Source of the DNA: Bidens hawaiensis
Lineage: Eukaryota; Streptophyta; Magnoliopsida; Asterales; Asteraceae
Reading direction: 5' to 3'
Length of the DNA: 64,000 nt
Assembly (NCBI GenBank): GCA_021521415.1
Contig: JAIQDT010007362.1
Span: forward strand, 1 to 64,000
The notes below the pieces were generated by a model. It did not search any database, was not told where the DNA came from, and was given only the letters and a program-made list of their open reading frames with translations. The translations under genes were made by a program, and so were the position numbers. Shown here piece by piece: positions 43,619 to 53,980 of this stretch. Numbering within the stretch: position 1 is the first letter of the stretch; each line of letters opens with the position of its first letter.

Positions 43619-44446
43619 TTTCCGTGCTCTCGTTTACGCTTGATTTGGATGTTATTTGATATTATTTGATTGAAAATTGATTAGGTCTTGTTCAGTTTGG
43701 TTTTGGATCGAATTAAGGATTGAATTGAATGAATTAAGGATGGTTTGGATTGGATTTGAATGTGTTAAGGTATTGGTAAGTTTTGGATTATTAGAATTGA
43801 ATTTTGGATTGTGATTATAATGAATTGGAAGAGATCTGGGTTATACCCGTAAACAGGGTATTGTTTTTGGTTAAATTGAATAGGTTTTAAGGATTATTTT
43901 GTTACGGGATAATACGAGATGTATTCATGATTGGTTTACGAGTAATTTGATATTTTAAGTGTGCGATTTGGTTGAATATTGGTGAAGTATTACGAATTTG
44001 TATTCTGGGTTTGTGTTCTTGAGATTTCCAGAAATCTGGAAAAGTATGCTTGAAGGTTTGAAGATTTGAAGATTCAAATCAATTCGTTAAACCTCTAAGT
44101 GTGATTCGTTAATGTTTAAGTCTGATTCGTTAATCATTCATCCTAATTCGTGAATTTATTAAGCTCATTCGTTATGAGTATTGATTGATTCATTAATCAA
44201 TTAGTTACAAGTTCTGATTCGTGTCCACTAATTCATGTGACACGTGTCTCATCTCGGGAACTGTTTTATAACAACTTCTGCCACGTGGCATTTGTTGTCA
44301 GAGGTTTGTTACAACCGTTGTAACTACCTTATTCTTATCAGTTTGATTCGTTATCAACTGTAGACGATTCGTTACTTAATTCGCTAAGGTTTAATTCAGT
44401 GATTCGTTAAATATAATCACCTGGTTCGTTGAAATTGAAAATCTTG
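43619..44446 (+). other. Copia leader, non-coding
   Basis: No gag frame is present where one is expected. From 44090 the sequence carries repeated ATTCGTTAA and GATTCGTTA words like those in the LTR hairpins. Confidence 0.6.
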
Positions 44447-46363
44447 AAGTTCCAATTGATGCTCCAACAGAAGATCCTGATAATGATTCTCTAGTTCTCT
44501 TCGATAATGCATCTACTTCATCTGATGACACTCCAGTTGTTGATCAAGTTATCGACCTTGATAGTGATGTTTCATCTCATGACCTGGGTGAACACTACAC
44601 CAATTTATTTGAAACTGTTGATGTCCCTAAGAATCCCACTCTTAGGATTCATAATTATCACCGAAAGAAAACATTATTGGAGAACTTGATTTGGGAGTAC
44701 AAACACGTCATCAAGTTGCTTCATCAAGTGATAATAATGTGTTGTGTGCTTATGCTGACTTACACTCGTTTGGGATTGTAAATCTTGCCAAATTCACTTG
44801 TTTTTTGTCCCAAGTTGAGCCAACGACCCCTCATATGGCACTTCAAGATTCATCTTGGGTAGAAGCCATTCAAGAAGAATTACATCAATTTGCACGTTTG
44901 GGTGTTTGGGATCTTATCGACAAACCTGTTAGAGTCAAGAAGGCGATTCCACTAAGTGGGTATCTAAGTGTAAAAAAGACGATCGTGGGGTGATAGTGAG
45001 AAACAAGGCACGTTTAGTGGTGCAAGGTTTTCATCAACAAGAGGGTATTGATTACACTAAAGTATATGCTCCGGTTGCAAGTTTGGAATCCATACGAATC
45101 TTTCTAGCCTATGCAGCTTATAAGAACATCAAAGTCTACCAAATGGATGTCAAAAGTGCTTATCTCAATGGTGAATTTCATGAGAAAGTGTTTGTTTTAA
45201 AACCTCCGGGTTTTGAAGACCCCGATTATCCTTACCAAGTTTACCGATTAAACAAGGCATTATATGGTCTACATCAAGCCCCGAGATCTTGGTATGGCAC
45301 GCTCGCCGACCATGTGACGGATAGTGGTTTCAAACGTGGAACTGTTGACTACACTTTGTTTTATAAAAATATTGGTGACGATCTTCTCCTCGTCCAGATT
45401 TATGTAGATGACATAATCTTTGGGTCAACAAACGACGTGTTGTGTAAGGAGTTCGAGAAATCAATACAAACCAAGTTCGAGATGAGTTCGATGGGAGAGA
45501 TGAATTTTTTATTAGGGTTGCAGGTTCATCAGTCTGCGAAAGGAATTTTCATTCATCAGACAAAATATGTGAACGACGTCTCGAGCCTATTCAAGATTAC
45601 TGCCAGAAAAACCCCTTCTACTCCTCTCCCGGTGGGTCATAATTTATCACCTGATGAATTGGAGGATACTGTTGATCCTACCTTCTATCGAGCTATGATT
45701 GGTTCTTTGATGTATCTTACTGCCTCTCAACCCGACATAATGTTTGCTATTTGTTTATGTGATAGGTACCAAGCTAGTCCCCGAGTGACTCACCTGGCAG
45801 CGGTCAAACGTATTCTTCAATATCTTAGGGGCAATCCTGACACCGGGTTATGGTACCCCAAAGACGATACTTTTGATCATACCGCTTATTCTGACTCAGA
45901 CTATGGAGGATGCAAGATTAATTTCAAGTCTACCATAGCGGGATGTCAATTCTTAGGAAAGCGGCTTGTTTCCGGGCAGTGTAAGAAGCAGACAACGGTG
46001 TCCACTTCAACCACCGAAGCTGAGTATGTTGCAGCCTGGAGTTGCTGTTCCCAGGTTTTGTGGATACAACAACATCTTCGCGACTACGGTTTGAAGTTTC
46101 TTACTACTCTCATTCTAATTGATAATTCTGCTGCCATTAGCATCACCAAAAATCCCATACAAAACTCTAAAACGAAACATATCAAAATTCGATATCATTT
46201 CATACGGGATTGTTTTGAAAAGAAATTAATTGACCTTGAGAAAGTGCATACAGATTTTCAAAAAGCTGATTTATTTACCAAAGCATTTGATAAAACACGT
46301 TTTCAATATTTGCTTGGTTTAAATGGCCTAAAGACCCTTGCTGATATCCTAAAATTAGGATAA
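44447..46363 (+). pseudogene. pol: Copia RT-RNase H (SIRE-like), frameshifted
   Basis: An acidic linker (44447-44680) leads into GVQTRHQVASS and the RT N-terminus (MALQDSSWVEAIQEELHQFA). From 44990 a 457-residue frame covers RT (VRNKARLVVQGFHQQEGIDY, QMDVKSAYLNGEFHEKVFV, active site YVDDIIFGS at residues 138-146) and RNase H (AYSDSDYGGC, STTEAEYVAA, KHIKIRYHFIRDC). Frameshifts of one base lie near 44665 and 44957. The RT signature resembles the SIRE/Maximus lineage. The upstream protease and integrase domains are absent, so the fragment can only act, if at all, together with a complete partner element. Confidence 0.87.
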
Positions 46364-49300
46364 CTATCTATATTTTTAGTTTGTTCTTATTTAAATTTTA
46401 TATTGGTTTTGGCTTTTAGGGGGTGAAATTGAAAATACAAAAAGAATACGCTTTTCGTTTGTATAGATAAAATCCAAAAACATTAAAAAATTTAAAACTT
46501 AAAAAATAGTGTGTTTTCATGTCTTTAGTTTTTATGTTTTAAAATTTGAAAAATCCAAAAACAATTTAAAATTTGAAAAAGTCAAAAAGATTGTGCATTT
46601 CTTTTATATGTACGTATAAGAAAATTCCGAAAAGACAAAAAGATTGTGTTTTTAGTATGTAAAGAGAAAAACCAAAAAGATTTCTTCTTACGTTCGCTGA
46701 AAATGATGTCAATTACTTCTATTTTTGTGGGACATATACTTGTATATGTTTGGTCCTGATAATTTCTTGTAAATATTCTGGATAGCCATTTACCTGACAA
46801 TGGAAAGTATTTGGGGTGTTCGTTAAGCTTTCTACTTTATTTTCTCGCTGAAAATTATGTCAGTTATTTAAGTTTGTGGAGCATGTTTGCATGTTTTGGT
46901 CCAGTTATCTACGTGTAGATTGACAGGATAGCCATTAATTTATAAACATAAAGTAACTGGGGCGATAAGAGAAAATGATGTTAATGCTCCTCAAAATATT
47001 TCTTGTAAATATTTTTGTTAATGCTCCTCAAAATTTTGTGTTTTTGAAGCAAAAAGAGAAAATGATAATACATTGAATATTTGACCACAAATCCAGTAAG
47101 AAATAAGCTTAAAAGACTGAGTGCTTAATCATTGTTGCATTGATAGGTATTAAACAAGTTGTTAGAGTAAAGTAATTGATATAAACATAAAGAAAAGCCA
47201 AATTGAAAGAGGTGTTGGCAGAAATTTAATAACCAGTCATACTCAAGCCTTATAGTTGTTGATCACCCAAAAATATAATAAAGAGGTGTTAGTCTCTAGC
47301 AAAAATCTCGGTGAGTCTTTATGCGGCTTAATCATCTGGGTATTCATAAGCATGCATATTTTACTCGCTTTTAGAGCAAACCCTAACTCATTAAACTTGA
47401 TCACTGCTGTACTTCGTACAATCTAAATTATTGACTTGATCAAAATCCGCTGTTAGTCATACAATTGTTCCTCCCTTGCGCGCGTCTCAATACCAATAAG
47501 AAACGGACCCCAGGGGATACAATGTATGTAAGCCGACAGATGGACTCGTGCATACTCACTCACAGTAAAGGAAACTTAATGCATTGCTCAAAAGTTGTAA
47601 AATTCTCAAAATTTGATCAACACTATAATGGTTTAAGTCAAATTGGGGTGATTTGGCAAAAATCAAATTAAGCTTGAATCGATATTAGAGGCTGATAGTT
47701 TCTGATATTCTGTGCGCTAATTGAATAATTAAATCATATCACGGAAATGCTTGAAAGTTTGTTATAAGATTTAAGTGGACAACAATATCAATGATCGACT
47801 TAACGCCAGTCACAATATCGCTGAAATATAAAACTGTGATAGAAGGGCATTTTGGTCAATATGATTCTCTGCTCAAACTCAGTAAAAAAAATGTACTGCT
47901 TTTGAAAATCATATAAAACAAAAAAAGATTTTCTATTTCATGTCTTGGATATTTTTCTCTTATATACATTCTTTAAATATTACAAAAAACCCAAAATATT
48001 TTTCATTTTCGTTTTACATATTATTTAATTCATTTAAGTTAGGTTTCAAAACATGAAACGGTATTAAAATATTTGAATATCGAGGTATGAGATCTCGGTA
48101 ATCCTTAATTATTTAATTTGTTCATTAATTTAATTCATTAATTTATTTAATTATTTAATTTTTGAATTAAATGTAACTTATGTCTGATTCGTTAATTTAT
48201 GACTAACGAATTAGGTCATTCTAACGAACTCCATTCTAGTTCGTTATCCTAATTCGCTTCCGCATTCTGTAACGAATGACTTCATTTCGTTAAGCATAAT
48301 TTAACGAATTAGACAATAATTAAAATCCGATTCGTCAAAACACGTGTTAGTTTAGCATTAACGAATCATCTGATTTGTTAATTCAAATTTCAAACGAATC
48401 ATCTGATTTGTTACATTGGAATGTGTGTTATGTCAGACTATATAGGGAAATGTGAGAGTGGTTCGTCATTTTATTCACTATTCATCTTCCTTATACACAA
48501 AGTTAATCTACTCAAATTTTTCAGAATATTTGATATTCATTTTTCTGTGTTTTGATCATTCGTGTTTGTAAGGTAATACTGATCACAACACAATAATTTT
48601 CTTCACATCTTACCAGGGTTTGATGGGTTAATTATGCTATTTTGATATCAGGTGTATGTGGTTTCTTTAAATCTTAACTGATAAGATGTAATGGACCAAT
48701 TCTTTTTACCATTATCATTGGAATGTATTTCCGAGATCCATGGTGATCTTAGATCATGTTTTGATGGTCGATTGCTGATTTAATTATTAATGATTATTAT
48801 TGGGTCTGTATACTTGGCTTAAAACCCTAATTAACTAGGTTTATACAATGTGTTGAATACCCAGATCAATACCATTCAAATCACAATGTGTTTCCAAGAT
48901 TCTTGTGGTCAGCTGTTCGGATATCCATCGACGATTATGGGATATTTGATTTCAGAGTTGCTAAATTGACTTTTGGTGTTCTTGGTGAATTTTGACCTTG
49001 ACCAGTGAAGTCAAAGATTAAGCCATTTCTGGCCATTCGTGATACTTAGTGAATTGGGACTCTTTCATGTCCAATTCGTTAAGTAATTTTTAACGAATTA
49101 GAATAGCGAATCAATTTCCCTTAGCGAATCAGATGTGTATTCGTTATTTATAACAAACTAGGTGTTAGTTCGTCACCTTTTTAATAGTAATTCGCTATTT
49201 CTTATTCGTTACTTATTTACTTGATAGCGAAACAGTTGATTCGTTACAATATTTTTAACGAATTAGACTGTTTCTTTAACGAATGACATTTCACGATTTC

Positions 49301-49437
49301 ACATTAAATTATTTAAATAATGTAAAATTATTAAAATATTCCAAAGATCAAACCGCGTCGATACATCGATTATACACACAAGATTTATAAACATAATTTA
49401 TTGATAAATTAATAAGTGCCCAAATTTTATATAATTT
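46364..49437 (+). other. Long non-coding interior of the copia element
   Basis: About 3 kb without a supported gene. AAAATCCAAAAA-type A-rich text (46430-46700) is followed by AT-rich DNA. Two clusters of TTCGTTA/TAACGAA words occur at 48180-48420 and 49070-49290. The first ends near TATATAGGGAAATG at 48440, which could be a promoter for the downstream ORFs. Confidence 0.6.
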
Positions 49438-51213
49438 ATGTTTATGAATTTTCATATTGCTGATACTCGACTTTATTCAGTATTATGGCTGATCAAATGG
49501 ACCAAGATCCACCAATTGCCGTACGATAAAAAGCATAATATATGTGCCTTTGTCGGTACAAATTTTGCTGATGAAGCGGTATTTGGAGGCTTATTAGAGT
49601 TTCTTCATCGTTCACGTATTCACTACTCTATCACTGCTAATCCTGAAGTCCGTCTCAGTATTGTTTGTTAATTCTGGAGTACAGCAAGATACGTTGAAGT
49701 TGAGAACCATATCACTGCCACAATCAACCAAACGCCTTTTACTGTTGATATTAGTATGATTCGACGAGTTCTTCGTTTTGGTGATACTGAAGATTATCCA
49801 TGTGAATTTGATATAGAGCTGATCAAAGGACTGTTTCATCGTGTATTTTATGGTGGTGACATTGGAGAATCTATGTACAACAAGAATGGGTTGTGTCCTA
49901 CTTACAAGTATCTCCTACATGTGTTAATCCATTGCTTGGGAGGACGTAAAGGCGGGTTTGATGAATGCTGTGTTATGTTACAGTCAGCTTTTGTAGCACT
50001 CATTCTTAATAAGCAATTTAATTTTTTAGAGTTGATCTTCTATCATCTTAAAGAACAGTGTCTGCAAACGGTCCAGAAGAAGAAGTTCCTGATGCATCCA
50101 AGGTTCCTTCAGCTTATTATTCAAGACCTGATTCCAAATTTGGTCATCGATCAAACTTTGGTAGATGATGTGCTAGAACTAGATCATATGACGGCTGATA
50201 CTGTACGACGGATGAAGATCTATAGGAAGGAGAGACCAAAGACCAAACATTTGATTGGTCATATTGTGAATCCTGATTATGTATGTCCTTCCGAGGATCG
50301 CTGGATCCATGATGATTCGGATTCCGAGCGTGAGGGAGGAGAAGGTGGGAACGATGGAGGTGATGATGGTGGAAATGGTGCTGATGGTGATGCAGCTCTT
50401 CTAGAACAACAAGCTGCAGTTGAAGCTGCGTTGGCTGCTACAATTGCATCTCAACGTAAGAGAAAGGGAAAACAATTGGCAACTGAGGGTTCAGCAAAGA
50501 GACGTGTGTCAGCTGGGGCTGGAGTTTCTTTTGGTGTTCAACCGTCTCGTCCTACTCCTCCTCAACGCCCGGCAGTGCTGATTACTACTAGCACTCCAGA
50601 GCTTACACTGATGACGACAATGGTCCCTCATGACAGGCTTGTTATGATTCCTCACACTGCTTTATCTGAGATACCAAGAACTTCTGTAATTTCCTCAAAT
50701 ACTCCTCCAACACCATTCATGAGGCCTCCTCCACCTAGTGTTGTTTCATTTATGAGAATTACACGGCCTCAGGGACCAATCCAGCCAGTTCATCCATCTC
50801 TATATAATATGCTACAAAATCGTCAAACATACATGCTTTTGAATCTTCTTCATTTGTATGAAAATCAAATGTCCGCTGACCGCCTAAATCAAGAACGACT
50901 CATGGAAAATCAGAAGAAATTGATGAGCTATGTCTCCTTCTGCCAGAAAGAAACGAAAGACCTACGTGAGATTGTTACGTCTAAGGGGGCAAAAATAAAA
51001 GACCAGGAGGAACTTATCTTACAATTAACTTGTAAGGATGATGCACTAAAAACACTCAAAAATGATGACGAAGATCCCGATGAGTCTGGTGCAGGCGGTG
51101 AGACGAAACAAGCTCACAACTCATCATCTGGTGCAGGCACGAGTGGAGTTGGTGATTCGGGCAACCAGATTATTGTTTACCATGATACGACTGCTACAAA
51201 ACGATTGAGATGA
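49438..51213 (+). pseudogene. Unknown retroelement ORF after copia pol, one in-frame stop
   Basis: One frame runs from ATG 49438 to TGA 51211 (591 codons), broken only by TAA at 49669-49671; the bases after it continue in the same frame with no loss of pattern. The first 190 residues are a folded-looking domain (NICAFVGTNFADEAVFGGLL; TYKYLLHVLIHCLGGRKGGF; VALILNKQFNFLELIFYHLK; KFLMHPRFLQLIIQD). An acidic Gly/Asp linker, a basic KRKGKQ patch that could be a nuclear signal, a Pro-rich stretch and a short coiled coil follow. I recall this family as abundant unknown proteins in Asteraceae genomes, often misannotated. It occupies the place of the env-like gene in SIRE elements, but I see no signal peptide or membrane segment. 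Function unknown. Confidence 0.72.
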
Positions 51214-51704
51214 TCGAAGGTGATACTGTAATCTTTGTTGATGGATCGGGAGTGGTCAGGAGTGTGGTTAACCGGATTGAGATTGAAGTTGGACAATTTG
51301 TGTAACGGTCTCTAACACGAGAGCAGATTTCACTACTGCTTGGTTTGAATGATGAACAGTTGACCGTGTTAGAGGCAGAGCCGGATGTTGAAGTAGAGAA
51401 TGAGGAGGAGATTTTGAATGATCCATCTATTCATATGAATACGGATTTTATTTATAAAGATGAGGAAGTCGAGGTTGAAGATGTCACAGCTGAGGAGTAT
51501 CCTGACTTGTTTCAACAAACAAATGTTGATCAAGGTGCTCCTGTATTTAATGAGCAAATGTTTAAGGTAGCTGAGGACAATCTGGAGAAAATATCCAAGG
51601 GTAAGAAGGTGGTTGATACCAGATTCAATTATATTGAAAACCGACTGATGCGGACATTGCAAGGTGGTTTGGGTTTCGAAGCAAGAAAACTCGTAAGATT
51701 ATAG
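51210..51704 (+). pseudogene. Second unknown ORF segment, overlapping the first by ATGA
   Basis: ATG at 51210 overlaps the stop of the preceding frame (ATGA). The frame is acidic (EAEPDVEVENEEEILNDPS) and is interrupted once by TAA at 51303-51305. The overlap more likely records a frameshift in what was one long protein than a real translational coupling, which is rare in plants. No domain is recognised. Confidence 0.5.
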
Positions 51705-51911
51705 ATGCATATCGGTATGTGGATCAAGAATAGAATGACGAAGCTGCTGCTCGTGCCAAAGCTAACCAAGTGACTTCATTCAAGAATGTGTCAAAGGTTC
51801 AAGGTAATATTATTTCTTGGTTTATGATTATGATCTTAAAATATGCATTGTGAAATGGGAAAAGGGGGTTCAATATTATGAGAAGATAATGGACGTTCTT
51901 ACTTTACCGCG

Positions 51912-52430
51912 TTGGGATGTTCGTACCCTCGCGTATCGTTTATCAACCGAGGGGGTGACTGGATAGCATATTGGTTTCATCAACAATTGCTATTTGAGGT
52001 CAATTCTGGATTCAAGTTTCTCAAGCCCCAGGTTACAACCCGAAAACGTATAGATGAAATTGATCCAATGACTGGTTGGAGAAAGTTGGTTCTCAAAGTT
52101 AAACCGCCAAAGACCATGAAGCAAGTACCTGTGAAGACTTTGAACCAACACATGCATCTATCCTTCAACCGCTGGTATTACGATTACCGAACCGGCGAGG
52201 CCGTCATTGTTCTGGGCAAAGGTTTGAAGACCGAGTTGATCAAGATCATTGACCCGATGTGGCTGGTTAACTTAACAGAGACTGACAATGACGTGCTGCA
52301 CAAGAACAAGATTTTGTTTGAGCGCAATGAAGACTATGATCTGGCTATGCAATTCCAACACGTTGTGTGTGTATGTTATGAGAACGGGATTCATAGTTGC
52401 AGAGATTGGCAGTCCAAGCGTTTCAAGTAA
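51912..52430 (+). CDS. Third unknown ORF segment before the polypurine tract
   Basis: 172 residues starting MGCSYPRVSF, with a Trp/Tyr-rich, basic sequence (GDWIAYWFHQQ; HLSFNRWYYDYRTGEAVIVL; IIDPMWLVNLTETDND). It ends 21 bp before the polypurine tract. Probably the C-terminal part of the same ancestral protein as 49438-51704. GGTAAT-type sites near 51806 would allow an intron in the gap, which I cannot test. No family recognised. Confidence 0.5.
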   Translation: MGCSYPRVSFINRGGDWIAYWFHQQLLFEVNSGFKFLKPQVTTRKRIDEIDPMTGWRKLVLKVKPPKTMKQVPVKTLNQHMHLSFNRWYYDYRTGEAVIVLGKGLKTELIKIIDPMWLVNLTETDNDVLHKNKILFERNEDYDLAMQFQHVVCVCYENGIHSCRDWQSKRFK

Positions 52431-52464
52431 AGTAAAGACAAAGAGCTCAAGACGAGGGGGTGTC

Positions 52465-52980
52465 TGTTAGTGCACGGTTTTGCATCTCGAGTCTTTGTAT
52501 TTAACATTTATGTATTTGTCGTTTATTTATGTAATAAAGTATTAATCTATTAAAGTAGTTCGTTAATGTAATGCCTAGTTCATTAAGGATGTTTAACGAA
52601 CTAGAGCTAAGTTAATTATCCCGTCTGATTCATTAAGGATGTTTAACGAATCAGAAGGTGTTTCGTTAAGTTTATTCTATATTATGTAATGTAACGAAGC
52701 AGGTGCCTAGTTCGTTACGGAATGTGTAACGAACTAGACCTGTCTTCTATACATAGTGGGTTAGTCCACTGTTTATTTAAGTTTTGAGTTTTAACTTTAA
52801 CGAATTGCTGTCCAATTCTCTCTCAAACTTCATCCTCATACTAATATTATTAATCACCTACATACATACAACTAATATATACATATATAACATATAATCA
52901 AGTGTGACAATGAACTAGATCCGTATGAGTTAATTATACATAGATCAGATCTGTGTTAAGAGTGATTCCGTGTTCAAACA
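52465..52980 (+). repeat. 3' LTR of the copia element
   Basis: Same length as the 5' LTR. Several differences are C/T or G/A changes at CpG sites inside the hairpin arms (CGTTA in one copy, CATTA in the other), as expected from methylated-C decay. Confidence 0.92.
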
Positions 52981-53701
52981 TAACTAACGACTACACGAAA
53001 CAAATTCATGCAATAATCAATAGCTCGGGGCTCATGCAACCTAAAATACATCTAATGGCAGCAAGGTTCATGAAATTATATCACAAATTATGAACTTTAC
53101 AATAACTAAACAATCAACGAAGTTAGCACCCAGAAAGTGATAAATCAACCGTTAAACATCAAACCTAGGTGATTCTAACCAATCTGGAATGAACAATAGA
53201 AAATACATATAAAAGTGATGAACATGTTCATATAAATCTGATTACAAAAGGTTTGAATGATTAAAAACCAAAGACGACCTTAAAATCATTAAAATACTCA
53301 AAACCGACAACCATAGGAAAAAAGATAAAATCGTAAGCTCTTCCTCCTTGGTTTCTCCCCTAGAGCAGTTGTGGTGGCCGATGGAATGGTGATTCAAAAT
53401 CGTTCATAGGGTATAAACCCTTTATATATACGTTTAAACACCTCTTTCCTAATATAAAATAGGTTAAAACAAGCCCACATGGCCCACTAGAAGACAAAAT
53501 AGTTGTTTTTATGATTTCTGGCTGTTCTTGGGCACTTTGAGCTGATTTCTTCTTCATTTAGGCTCGTTTTTCGCTCTCTTCAACCATGGAATCTACAATA
53601 ATCACAACCATGTAAGTTCATGCAAGAATAATAAATAAGTTAACAATTTACCCTCAAAACAACACAAAAACGGGATAAAATGCTATGTGTTTTGCAACAC
53701 A
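52981..53701 (-). repeat. TGTGCGAAAATG-family LTR, second part
   Basis: This continues the LTR interrupted at 43088 and ends TTTGCAACACA at 53701, giving about 1.54 kb in total. The next bases (TCAAATATCCCTACAGTTGA) correspond to the polypurine-side interior of this family (compare TCCCCACACTTATC after 60324). Confidence 0.5.
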
Positions 53702-53980
53702 TCAAATATCCCTACAGTTGAACCTTTTTCGTCCTTAAAAAAGTAAATTGCACAGGATCATACCCAAGAAGAATATAATATTATATTATTTTATTAAAGC
53801 GTCAATAAAAAATTGACATATTAACCGCGATTGTTGATATATGGATCCACTTTAAACCCAGCCACCAACACATCGAGCACCCAGTAGCATATAGCTTTAA
53901 GTTCAAATAATCATCAATAACCCTATAGAACCCTCACTTGAGAGTGGCAGCTAATCTTAACCGTATAGCTAGAGTCGATG
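53702..53980. other. Interior of the minus-strand retroelement
   Basis: Short non-coding stretch between the LTR end and the solo LTR; it continues after 56690. Confidence 0.4.

Larger units (their letters stand above)
43089..52980 (+). mobile_element. SIRE-like copia element without gag, with a downstream unknown ORF cluster
   Basis: Two LTRs of exactly 516 bp (43089-43604, 52465-52980; about 16-17 differences, about 3%) bound a 9.9-kb element. A primer-binding site follows the first LTR, and a polypurine tract (GACGAGGGGGTGTC, 52451-52464) precedes the second. The interior has only RT and RNase H (44447-46363), a 3-kb non-coding stretch, and ORFs of unknown function (49438-52430). Gag, protease and integrase are missing. 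The 5-bp flanks (CAATT and TAACT) do not match, so no target duplication is visible. Confidence 0.88.

Noticed and set aside
43084..52985. Target duplication of the copia element
   Set aside because: CAATT on the left and TAACT on the right do not match; the LTR ends are secure, so I report none.
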